Source of the DNA: an uncultured Clostridia bacterium
GTDB lineage: Bacteria; Bacillota; Clostridia; Saccharofermentanales; Saccharofermentanaceae
Assembly: GCA_905235455.1 (NCBI GenBank)
Contig: CAJOLL010000010.1
Span: 1-35,166 of the forward strand
Length of the DNA: 35,166 nt
Direction of reading: 5' to 3'
A program made the translations under genes and the position numbers. Below the pieces are notes generated by a model. That model was not told where the DNA came from. It was given only the letters and a program-made list of their open reading frames with translations, and made no database searches. Position 1 is the stretch's first letter. Each line of letters starts with the position of its first letter. This document shows positions 9,487 through 16,667 of this stretch, in pieces.

Positions 9487-9526
9487 ACTATACTACTACT
9501 AACCTACTATGTCAATGGGTAAATAG
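9487..9526 (-). promoter_or_regulatory. promoter and palindromic operator of the alcohol dehydrogenase leader
   Basis: Minus strand TTGACA (9515-9510), 17-nt spacer, TATAGT (9492-9487). The -35 sits at the centre of a degenerate palindrome spanning about 9496-9526 that agrees with the iscS operator (33569-33599 core) in 25 of 31 positions, with the same TTGACA at the same place. A common repressor is inferred; no candidate repressor gene is in the window. Confidence 0.65.
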
Positions 9527-9538
9527 ATTTTTTATCGT

Positions 9539-10132
9539 TCACTCTTCTGTCATTTCCTTCTGGATCAGATCTTCGGTATCCGCCATCGCCTGCAGCGTCT
9601 GCTCAAGAAGCTTGTCCAGTTCCCATCCGAGCTGCTCGGCTCCGCGCTCGATCACTTCACGGGAGCATCCTGCCGCAAATCCCTTGCTTTTATATTTCTT
9701 TTTCAGGGATTTCAGCTCCATGTCCTTCGTGCTCTTGGACGGGCGCATCAGCGCGGCCGCCCAGATCAGTCCGGTCAGTTCATCCGCCGCGAAAAGCACT
9801 TTCTCCATTTCATGTACCGGCTCGACGTCGATCGTGACGCCGTTTCCTACCGTGATGCCGTATCCGTGGGAGCAGACGGCATGGATAATGTCATCGCCGA
9901 CTCCGTTTTCCTTAAGAAGTTCCGGCGCCTTCAGGCAGTGCTCCTCCGGATAAAGTTCGAAGTCCACATCGTGAAGAAGTCCGACATTTCCCCAGTATTC
10001 TTCTTCCTCCGCATATCCGAGTTTTCCGGCATACCATTTCATGACGGCTTCCACCGTATATGCATGCTGGATATGGAAAGGATCCTGATTATACTTTTTC
10101 AGAATAGTTAAAGCTTCGTCTCTTTTTACCAT
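9539..10132 (-). CDS. HD-domain hydrolase
   Basis: 197 residues. HIQHAYTVEAVMKWYA, GLLHDVDFELYPEEH (the HD doublet) and IIHAVCSHGYG show a compact HD phosphohydrolase domain with metal-binding His/Asp. This family includes nucleotide phosphohydrolases of several specificities, so no substrate is proposed. The C-terminal third is lysine- and glutamate-rich and helical. ATG 10132 has GAGG 8 nt upstream, which lies in the end of the preceding tautomerase-like gene (gap 10 bp), so the two are coupled. It ends 24 bp before the alcohol dehydrogenase promoter. Confidence 0.75.
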   Translation of the reverse strand: MVKRDEALTILKKYNQDPFHIQHAYTVEAVMKWYAGKLGYAEEEEYWGNVGLLHDVDFELYPEEHCLKAPELLKENGVGDDIIHAVCSHGYGITVGNGVTIDVEPVHEMEKVLFAADELTGLIWAAALMRPSKSTKDMELKSLKKKYKSKGFAAGCSREVIERGAEQLGWELDKLLEQTLQAMADTEDLIQKEMTEE

Positions 10133-10142
10133 AGAAATCGCC

Positions 10143-10370
10143 TCAGCAGGTGTATCCGGGCTTGACGTACAGTGCTTTTTCATCGGCAAAGATCTGGCCC
10201 TCAAATACCTGTTCCTTCCAGTTTTCTTTCTCTACTTCCTTGATCGCGACCGATACCGAAGTAAGATCACATCCAAGAAGCTCCGCGACATCTGCGGCTA
10301 CCTTATCAGCGCATTTCTGCTTCACTTCTTCTGTTCTTCCCGGATAACATTTGATTTCTACATGTGGCAT
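10143..10370 (-). CDS. 4-oxalocrotonate tautomerase-like small protein
   Basis: 75 residues. The start at 10370 is set by AGGAGG 8 nt upstream and by the sequence MPHVEIK, which leaves the amino-terminal proline required as general base in the tautomerase superfamily after Met removal. The length is close to that of single-domain 4-OT proteins (about 60-75), and the conserved beta-alpha-beta pattern is present. It follows nifK-like B by 135 bp and precedes the HD gene. Whether it belongs to the nitrogenase-like operon is uncertain because a stable hairpin and a possible promoter lie in between. Confidence 0.75.
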   Translation of the reverse strand: MPHVEIKCYPGRTEEVKQKCADKVAADVAELLGCDLTSVSVAIKEVEKENWKEQVFEGQIFADEKALYVKPGYTC

Positions 10371-10436
10371 TTTCGTTTCCTCCTTTAATCTGTAAAAAGC
10401 ATTCCTGTTCATTATTCTACCGCGCCGTTTCAGATA

Positions 10437-10471
10437 GAGGAAGAGACTGCTGAGATAGCAGCCTCCTCCCC
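10437..10471 (-). terminator. 15-bp hairpin after the nifDK-like operon
   Basis: Minus strand GGGGAGGAGGCTGCT (10471-10457), loop ATCTC, AGCAGTCTCTTCCTC (10451-10437) pair over 15 positions including three G-T wobbles. No T-run follows, so it is a poor intrinsic terminator; it may be a processing or 3'-protection structure at the end of the long operon. Confidence 0.4.
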
Positions 10472-10480
10472 ATAAGTGAG

Positions 10481-10509
10481 ATTATACGACGGATGGATCG
10501 TTCCGTCAG
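10481..10509 (-). promoter_or_regulatory. possible internal promoter for the tautomerase-HD pair
   Basis: Minus strand CTGACG (10509-10504), 17-nt spacer, TATAAT (10486-10481). The -10 is perfect and the -35 matches 4 of 6. A GACGGA/TCCGTC hairpin fills the spacer. Weak evidence. Confidence 0.35.
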
Positions 10510-11795
10510 TTGTTGTCGTAGATGTCTTCCGTAAACGTCAGACTGCCACGATAACCGGCATAAGTTCGGTTGAAGATCAGCCTCTCGCTCATCGGGAAAG
10601 AACCCAGGATGAACTGAATATCTTTCTCGAGCGCGATCTCCCTGTCATTACTCGAACCGACAAGGAGCGTGATCTCCTGTTCTTCCTCGCGGATCGCCTG
10701 ATTGATCTCATACTGATCCGTCAGAAAAAGCACTTTCGGCGGGCGGGCATATTCGAGGTCCGTGATTTCTTTAATGATCGCTTCCTTATCTTCCGGACGG
10801 AAAACAGGTTCGGACACGATGACCAGCACCGGCGTAAAACTATAGTCATTGGCGAGGTATCTTGTAAATCCAACAGCGTTATTCGCATCCGCGACGACTG
10901 CGAAGCGCTTCCAGCTCAGGACCCCGATGGCCTGACCGAGGTAGTTATATACATATCTTTCTTCATCTGCGATGACCTTCTCCACCAGATCCTTATCCAG
11001 GTTCAGAGCGTCGCCCACCGCACGGACGAATTTCGATGTATCGGTCGCACCGACGAAAAGTCCCGGGATACGAAGACTCGGTACACCGAATTTCGATTCA
11101 TATTTAGCTGCCGGACCCTTAAATATCCAGGGATTGACGATGATGTTCAGCGCCGCTGCAGAGCTCTTTTTTACGTCCTCGATACCCTGACCCTTGGTAA
11201 AGAACGTATTCACCCTAAGACCCAGACGCGAAAGGATACGGTCGATCTCTTCGAGCGTTCCGCTCCAGAACGGATCATGGTACGGGATGATGCCGAAAAT
11301 GTTGACGAGTTTTTCATCCTTTCGGACATCACTCTCGATTACTTTATCGATGAAAGTATTCCATACGGTCTCATATCCGAGAGTGCTGTCTCCGGTAAAG
11401 CCCGGTGTTTCGATCGGATAGACCGGGATGCCTTTCTCGAAGAATTCATTTGTGACACTTGCGATATCGTCACCGATGATGCCGGCCGTGCAGCCGGTCA
11501 GAACAAAGTAGGCATCGGCATCGATGATATCGACGGCACCCTGGATCGTCGTTCTAAGCTTATTCACGCCGCCGAAAACGACTTCCTTCTCGAGCATGTT
11601 ACTGGAAGGGATCGACACCAGGCTGACGAAGGACGAAGACTTGTGTCCGGACTGTCCCTGCTCGGAAGCAGAGGACTGCATGCAGCAGCCGGGACCGCTG
11701 TGAAAGATCGGGCAGACACGGTTGAGTGCACCTAAGACCGAGTTGATACCGGCCAGTGCGCATCCGCCCTTCGGAATTTCCATGATCTCTGACAT
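10506..11795 (-). CDS. nitrogenase component 1-like beta subunit, pair B (NifK-like)
   Basis: 429 residues from ATG 11795, one base after the TGA of nifD-like B, with a GGGGGAG Shine-Dalgarno upstream; the open frame continues upstream but inside nifD. All three P-cluster-type cysteines of a NifK fold are visible: C12 (GGCALAG), C37 in HSGPGCC (followed by an extra C38) and C102 in LTGCTAGIIGDD. It is ~90 residues shorter than Azotobacter NifK, lacking its N-terminal extension, as in other nitrogenase-like proteins. It would form a heterotetramer with pair B NifD and receive electrons from the NifH-like protein at 17732-18580. It is the last gene of the ten-gene operon. The reaction is unknown; organosulfur reduction is inferred from context. 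Confidence 0.9.
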   Translation of the reverse strand: MSEIMEIPKGGCALAGINSVLGALNRVCPIFHSGPGCCMQSSASEQGQSGHKSSSFVSLVSIPSSNMLEKEVVFGGVNKLRTTIQGAVDIIDADAYFVLTGCTAGIIGDDIASVTNEFFEKGIPVYPIETPGFTGDSTLGYETVWNTFIDKVIESDVRKDEKLVNIFGIIPYHDPFWSGTLEEIDRILSRLGLRVNTFFTKGQGIEDVKKSSAAALNIIVNPWIFKGPAAKYESKFGVPSLRIPGLFVGATDTSKFVRAVGDALNLDKDLVEKVIADEERYVYNYLGQAIGVLSWKRFAVVADANNAVGFTRYLANDYSFTPVLVIVSEPVFRPEDKEAIIKEITDLEYARPPKVLFLTDQYEINQAIREEEQEITLLVGSSNDREIALEKDIQFILGSFPMSERLIFNRTYAGYRGSLTFTEDIYDNN

Positions 11796-11796
11796 G

Positions 11797-13254
11797 TCAG
11801 TTCTCCCCCTCTCTAATGATGTATTTAAAGGCATCTTCCGAATACCAGGACTCCTTATACGGGAGCTTGACATGTTCGGCGATCTTCTTGTTAAAGCCCG
11901 GGTTTTCCAGCTGGTCGGCGATCTTATTGCCGAGGAACAGAAGTCCGTCATAGCCCATGGTCGGGCGCTTGCCGTCAAGTACGTGTGTTGTCGGAATGCC
12001 GAGTCTTGACGCCCAATCCGGCATGCCGATAAAAGCATCGGGCTTGAGTTTCTTAACGAGGTTGACCTGCTCAAACGGCTGCATGTTCGCGATATCCACG
12101 ACGAACTCTTTATGGATGCCGTTTAAGTATTCGATATCAACCTGGGCATCGTCATCGTAGGTCGGTGTCTCAAGGCCCACAAGTTCCATGCCGAAATCGT
12201 CGATCAGGGCCGCTGCGGCAAAAGAACGTCCAGTTCCGCCACAGATGAATACTCTTTTTCCCTGCAATCGCTCGCGGAGTTTTTTCACGAGCGGTTCGAT
12301 CCTCTCATGCTCTCTTGCGATAATCTCTTCGACTTCCTGTTCTTTTCCGACGACCTTCGCGATACCTCTGTACCACTTATCGGTATTTCGGATACCGATC
12401 GGCATGACGGTGTGCGAATACGGGATATCATATTCTTCGTAAAGGGTCTTCATGAATTCATCGGCGAAGACCTTACAGATCGAAGTGGAAGCTTCGGCAG
12501 CCGGGATCTTCTTGATCTTTTCGAGTGAACTGTAAAAAGGTATATAGTTTACTTTTGCGTCCAGGAGCCGGAGCATTCTCTCCATCTCTTTCTGGTCGGC
12601 ATAACTGACCGTCGTCGGCGCAAAAAGATTGATCAGTCCTTTTTCTTTCTCCACCTTCTGATGCTTCAGGATATACTTGTTGATCGAGATAAATGCCGCA
12701 TCGAAGCCGGATGCACAGATCTTCGACTTAAAGCCTTCGCAGTGGATCGGGATGATCAGGGGATCCGGATATTCGCTCTGAAGATCCGAGCAGATCGCAT
12801 CGATATCGTCACCGATGATGCCGGAAGCACAGGAAGCAAATACGAAGATGAGCTTCGGGGAATATCTTTCAACGGCCATCTTCACCGATTCACGGAGCTT
12901 CTTTTCTCCGCCGAAAACGACACTTTTCTGATCAAGGTTCGACACGATCAGACGCGGGTTCTTGATGTTTCTGATCCCTCTGTGGATCTGTCCGACACGG
13001 TACATATCGATTGCCATGATCGCACATCCCACACAGCCTTGCGGAGAATGGGAAATAAAGACAGCATCTTCCAGAGACATAAGTGCTGCAAGGCTGTTGA
13101 TCTGCTGGCACTGAAGGCCCTGTGCGAAACTTCTGTCGGCTCTTTTCAGGCAGCCTTTCTTAAAGTCCTCGCTGACTTCCTTTCCGGTCGTGCCAAGGTC
13201 ATTGACTCTTCCCGGTTTACTCTCTCTGACACCGGAATATGTCACTTTCGCCAT
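11797..13254 (-). CDS. nitrogenase component 1-like alpha subunit, pair B (NifD-like, full cofactor ligands)
   Basis: 485 residues. P-cluster-type cysteines: C49 (GLQCQQ), C74 (SHSPQGCVGC) and C142 (ASCASGIIGDD), with spacing close to NifD C62/C88/C154. By eye-alignment the cofactor ligands are both conserved: C260 in STSICKVF, upstream of EEYDIPY, corresponds to NifD C275, and H424 in GIPTTHVLDG, twelve residues before YDG, corresponds to H442. So this subunit looks catalytic and able to hold a NifB-derived cluster. The HCEGFKSKICASGFDAA segment occurs also in pair A. Start: ATG 13254 with AAGGA upstream; the preceding gap contains two tandem hairpins. TGA at 11799-11797 is one base from the nifK-like B start. 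Confidence 0.92.
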   Translation of the reverse strand: MAKVTYSGVRESKPGRVNDLGTTGKEVSEDFKKGCLKRADRSFAQGLQCQQINSLAALMSLEDAVFISHSPQGCVGCAIMAIDMYRVGQIHRGIRNIKNPRLIVSNLDQKSVVFGGEKKLRESVKMAVERYSPKLIFVFASCASGIIGDDIDAICSDLQSEYPDPLIIPIHCEGFKSKICASGFDAAFISINKYILKHQKVEKEKGLINLFAPTTVSYADQKEMERMLRLLDAKVNYIPFYSSLEKIKKIPAAEASTSICKVFADEFMKTLYEEYDIPYSHTVMPIGIRNTDKWYRGIAKVVGKEQEVEEIIAREHERIEPLVKKLRERLQGKRVFICGGTGRSFAAAALIDDFGMELVGLETPTYDDDAQVDIEYLNGIHKEFVVDIANMQPFEQVNLVKKLKPDAFIGMPDWASRLGIPTTHVLDGKRPTMGYDGLLFLGNKIADQLENPGFNKKIAEHVKLPYKESWYSEDAFKYIIREGEN

Positions 13255-13267
13255 ATAAACCTGTTCC

Positions 13268-13320
13268 TTTCTATCCGTTTCTACGGATCACTTCTTTGTT
13301 TCTATCCGATTTCCCGGATC
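13268..13320 (-). repeat. two tandem hairpin repeats between nifX2 and nifD-like B
   Basis: Two 22-bp copies (13268-13289 and 13299-13320, plus strand TTTCTATCCG-N6-CGGATC) with a 31-bp period. Each folds as ATCCG/CGGAT around a 6-nt loop. Outer parts are identical and only the loops differ. They occupy the intergenic leader of nifD-like B and may set mRNA processing or stability between the two nifDK pairs. Confidence 0.65.
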
Positions 13321-13336
13321 GTTTTTTCTTCTCGTC

Positions 13337-13804
13337 TTATTCTTCTTCTGAAAGCTTCTGCTGCCGGAGCGATTGGCGGTTATCGATCTTATAATAGTAG
13401 GAAGAGATCTTTTCGAGTGCATCTTCCACACTGACTTCGATATCAAATACCGAGATGGCTTTCTTTTCAAACTGTTTCTGTGCCTGAAATCCGATCTTCT
13501 TGCAGACGACGGCACGACAGTCTTCGATCAGTGCGACCTTACCGAGCACTTCGGTTCCGCCGCCGCAGCCGTGGCCGTTCCCGCCGCAGCCGGAACCGTT
13601 GCCGCAGGACCCGCCGGTCCCGCAAGAGGAAGCCTCAGCTGTGGCAGGTGCTTTTTCCGCGGTGTCAGACGAATCCACATGACGGATCTCCAGAAACTCC
13701 AGATCCTGTCCATCGACACGGTATATATAGAAACGGTCCGTCTCACCGAACTTCAGGTCAACATTGATTCCGTTGGATGAACCAAACGCGATATTGTATG
13801 CCAT
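13337..13804 (-). CDS. NifX/NifB-C-terminal-type cofactor-binding protein with Cys/Gly loop
   Basis: 155 residues from ATG 13804 (AGGAG 9 nt upstream; ATG 13810 has only 3 nt). The N-terminal half (MAYNIAFGSSNG...FYIYRVDGQDLEFLEIR) and C-terminal half (GKVALIEDCRAVVCKKIG...AISVFDIEVSVEDAL) are one dinitrogenase iron-molybdenum-cofactor-biosynthesis domain, as in NifX/NafY and the NifB C terminus, which carry cofactor clusters. Between them, residues 61-83 form a loop of Cys, Gly and His: C61, C67, C73, H78, C80, with spacing of six or seven residues. Further cysteines are C96 and C101. The loop is unusual and may bind metal or a cluster. The gene sits between the two nifDK pairs (79 bp after nifK-like A). 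Confidence 0.88.
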   Translation of the reverse strand: MAYNIAFGSSNGINVDLKFGETDRFYIYRVDGQDLEFLEIRHVDSSDTAEKAPATAEASSCGTGGSCGNGSGCGGNGHGCGGGTEVLGKVALIEDCRAVVCKKIGFQAQKQFEKKAISVFDIEVSVEDALEKISSYYYKIDNRQSLRQQKLSEEE

Positions 13805-13883
13805 ATCCATGGACTCCTTTCTTTCGTTTAAGAATATACCGAGCGCACCTCTCTGCACCTGGCATATCCCCACGCAACAGTTC

Positions 13884-15182
13884 TCAGTTAAAACGGGAAA
13901 CTGCTATCGTGTAGATATCTTCGATCAGGCGGATGCCGCCCTCGTATCCGGCATAGAAATTGTCGAATACGACCTTATCCTGTACCGGCCAGGAGATGTT
14001 GAGGAAGTTGCCCTTCAGATTCTCCGTGACTTCTTTTTCGTAGTAGCCGCCGAGTACGAGCGGATAACCGTGGTAGTCGTGGCCCTTGATCTCTTCGTGG
14101 ATCTTGTAACCGTCTGTCTCAAAAGAAACTTCCGCCTCGATACCGAAGTTCAGCTTCTTAAACTCTTCTGCGATGCGGTCACGATGGTTCTTCGGCGTAT
14201 CATCGACGACGAACTGCTTTGCCGGGATCAGTCCGAGGTCATTGACCAGGAACTTCGTCACGGCAAGCGAATACTGTGCATCTGCAACGACCGTGAACTG
14301 CTTGTTGATGACACGGTTCTCGAGGAACAGGTCCGCATAACGGCTGATGAGGTAGTAATAGTAATCCTCATGCTCCTTGATGACGGCTTCTACCTTCTCT
14401 TCCGGAACACCGGCGAACTTACCGACTTCCCTGAGGAACTTACTGGTCTCTGTTGCGCCGATCGGAAGATTCGGATAGTGAAGATACGGCGTGCCGAACT
14501 TCTTTTCCATCTTCTTGACGTTATTCAAGCCGACCCACGGGGAAACGAGAAGATTGAACTCTGCTTCCGGGATCTTGTTAATGTTTTCGATCCCGCGCTT
14601 ATAGCCGAAGATCGTATTCGGGGTAAGGCCCAGCTCAGCGATGAGCTTTTCGAGCTGACGGAGGTTACCGAGCCAGAACAGATCCTGATACGGAACATCT
14701 GCCCAGATATTAATCAGACCCTTCTGCTTCTTATCGGACTTCTTCAGATACTGGTCGACGATAGCATCCACTACCTGCTCGTGACCCTTATAGTTGTTGC
14801 CCTTAAAGCCTGCTGTCGGTGCGTAGACGACCGGCTTTTCCGCATCTTCGTATCTGGAAACGACTTCTCCGGAGTCATCACCGACGATCTCCGGGATACA
14901 ACCCGTGAGTACCACATAGAGGTCAGCATCAATGACCTTCAGTGCATTTTCGATCGTAGAATCCAGTTTCTTCACGCCACCGAAAACAACGTCTTTTTCG
15001 TTGATGCTGGTGCACGGAAAAATATTCGGGGAAAAGTATCCGGAGCTTCCTGTGGATTCCGAAAGTTTCTGTGCGCAGCCGGGGCCACTGTGAAGGATCG
15101 GGAGAGCGCGGTCGATCGCCTGAACGGTCTGCATCGCCCCCAGTGCGCATTTATATCTTTGCTTATCTAATAACTTCGCCAT
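13884..15182 (-). CDS. nitrogenase component 1-like beta subunit, pair A (NifK-like)
   Basis: 432 residues. Its ATG overlaps the TAA of nifD-like A as TAATG, with GGAGG 8 nt upstream, a tight translational coupling expected for 1:1 subunits. P-cluster-type cysteines: C12 (YKCALGAM), C36 (HSGPGCAQ) and C95 (LTGCIPEIVGDD), spacing 24 and 59 against 25 and 58 in NifK. Retention of all three argues against a NifN-type scaffold protein, which has lost part of them. It is a paralogue of nifK-like B (shared HSGPGC, VLTGC..IVGDD or IIGDD, ATETSKF/ATDTSKF, YAGYEGG/YAGYRGS). Function inferred as electron-relay subunit of pair A. Confidence 0.9.
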   Translation of the reverse strand: MAKLLDKQRYKCALGAMQTVQAIDRALPILHSGPGCAQKLSESTGSSGYFSPNIFPCTSINEKDVVFGGVKKLDSTIENALKVIDADLYVVLTGCIPEIVGDDSGEVVSRYEDAEKPVVYAPTAGFKGNNYKGHEQVVDAIVDQYLKKSDKKQKGLINIWADVPYQDLFWLGNLRQLEKLIAELGLTPNTIFGYKRGIENINKIPEAEFNLLVSPWVGLNNVKKMEKKFGTPYLHYPNLPIGATETSKFLREVGKFAGVPEEKVEAVIKEHEDYYYYLISRYADLFLENRVINKQFTVVADAQYSLAVTKFLVNDLGLIPAKQFVVDDTPKNHRDRIAEEFKKLNFGIEAEVSFETDGYKIHEEIKGHDYHGYPLVLGGYYEKEVTENLKGNFLNISWPVQDKVVFDNFYAGYEGGIRLIEDIYTIAVSRFN

Positions 15183-16648
15183 TATTTCGTTTCCTCCAGG
15201 AACTTATCAACATTCTGCAGGTACCACCAGTCTGTATAAGGAAGCTTGGTGCGCTTGGCCAGATTTTCTTCGAAGCTTCTGTTATTGATCGCATCGAGGA
15301 TCGTCTTGGCAAATTCCAGCGTGTGCTTATAGCCGAAGATCATGTACTCATCTGCTACATAGATCGCAGGGGTTCCGTTCTTGATCGCCCATACGGTAGA
15401 ACCCGGGTGACGGGAAAGATACATATCCGGCTGGTACTTATGCAATATGTTCATGACCTCGAAGTTCTGCTGATCGGCAACACTTGCTTCAAAGTCGATA
15501 TCGTTATCCAGAAGGTACTTCATGGACGGCGGTACATCGCCGTTTTCGTACTTCTTATCGTAATGCCATGCCAGTGCCCAGACGACTTTGATACCGAGTT
15601 CATTGAGAACACGGGAAACCTCAAATGTGTAGCCCGGACCCATACCGAGAACGGCGGTTTTTCCTTCGAGCTGCTTCTTCACTTCTTCGATCTGCGGCAG
15701 ATAGATCGCACGCTGCTCTTCGATATACTTTTCGATCGGCTCGGATCTTCCCGTGACTTTACCGATCTCACGGAGCCATGTCTCAAAACCGACAATACCG
15801 CACTGGTTGATCGTTCTTACATAAGGGACGCCGTACTTTTCTTCCAATGCATTTCCGAGATAGTTACCGAGCGTTCCGCATATGCATGTCGTCGCCAGGC
15901 TTTCGGAAATATGGGAGAGCTCTTCTACTGTGGAATTGCAGTAGAGGAATACCGGATCGAGATCGAAGTTTTTAAACATCTCGATGATCTCCGGACGGGC
16001 GCTCTCGAAGAAGTTCTTGAAGTTGATCTTATTCGTCTTCACGCCTTCTCTCGGGGGCTGAACGATCGACTGCAGTACCGCGTGGTCGGAAATGTCAAAG
16101 CCGGTTGCCCAGATACGGGACTTAAAGCCTTCGCAGTGAACCGCTGCTATCGGGACACCCACTTCCTCTCTGACTTCATCGACGATGCTGTCGATATCCT
16201 CACCGATGATACCTGTCGCGCAGGAGGAAGATACAAAGATCGCCTTCGGTGAATATCTCTTGTTGACCTCGAGGATAACGTTACGAAGTGCATTGGTGGA
16301 TCCGAAGATCGTGTCATTCTCGTTCATATCGGTTCCGACATAGATCGTATCACTGGTAACGCCGCGCTTTTTTGACATAACTTTCGACATGTAATAAGCG
16401 CCTGCTGCTGCTACGGAGCAACCGGCCGGGCCATGATGGATCAGGGCAACATCACGGATGCCGCAGAGCTGGCCGAGTGCGCACGAAGAAAGACATGTAC
16501 TGGACTGCGAGAAGCAGCGGGAACATCCTTTCAATGTTCCGCATTCACTCTGGGTCGCTAAGTCCTTGAGAGTTCCTACATAACCTGTGATCGAACCGAT
16601 ACGGTTTTCTCTGGTGGCAACATTCGAATTGGAAAGATTAATAGCCAT
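15182..16648 (-). CDS. nitrogenase component 1-like alpha subunit, pair A (NifD-like, His ligand not conserved)
   Basis: 488 residues from ATG 16648 (MAINLSNSN; AAGGA about 11 nt upstream); the frame is open further upstream but into cysK2. P-cluster candidates are C52 or C56, C77 (HHGPAGC) and C143 (SSSCATGIIGED); C77 to C143 is 66 residues, exactly as C88 to C154 in NifD. C257 (CICGTLGNYL...EEKYGVPY) is at the distance from EEKYG that NifD C275 has. The position of NifD H442 is occupied by Tyr, Ile or Ala (GTPAIYVADEY), not His. The N terminus has a cluster of cysteines: C36, C42, C45, C52, C56, C62. So pair A could bind a different cluster, or act as a scaffold in the manner of NifE, which also lacks the His. 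Confidence 0.9.
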   Translation of the reverse strand: MAINLSNSNVATRENRIGSITGYVGTLKDLATQSECGTLKGCSRCFSQSSTCLSSCALGQLCGIRDVALIHHGPAGCSVAAAGAYYMSKVMSKKRGVTSDTIYVGTDMNENDTIFGSTNALRNVILEVNKRYSPKAIFVSSSCATGIIGEDIDSIVDEVREEVGVPIAAVHCEGFKSRIWATGFDISDHAVLQSIVQPPREGVKTNKINFKNFFESARPEIIEMFKNFDLDPVFLYCNSTVEELSHISESLATTCICGTLGNYLGNALEEKYGVPYVRTINQCGIVGFETWLREIGKVTGRSEPIEKYIEEQRAIYLPQIEEVKKQLEGKTAVLGMGPGYTFEVSRVLNELGIKVVWALAWHYDKKYENGDVPPSMKYLLDNDIDFEASVADQQNFEVMNILHKYQPDMYLSRHPGSTVWAIKNGTPAIYVADEYMIFGYKHTLEFAKTILDAINNRSFEENLAKRTKLPYTDWWYLQNVDKFLEETK

Positions 16649-16667
16649 GTGTTTCGTTTTCCTTTTC

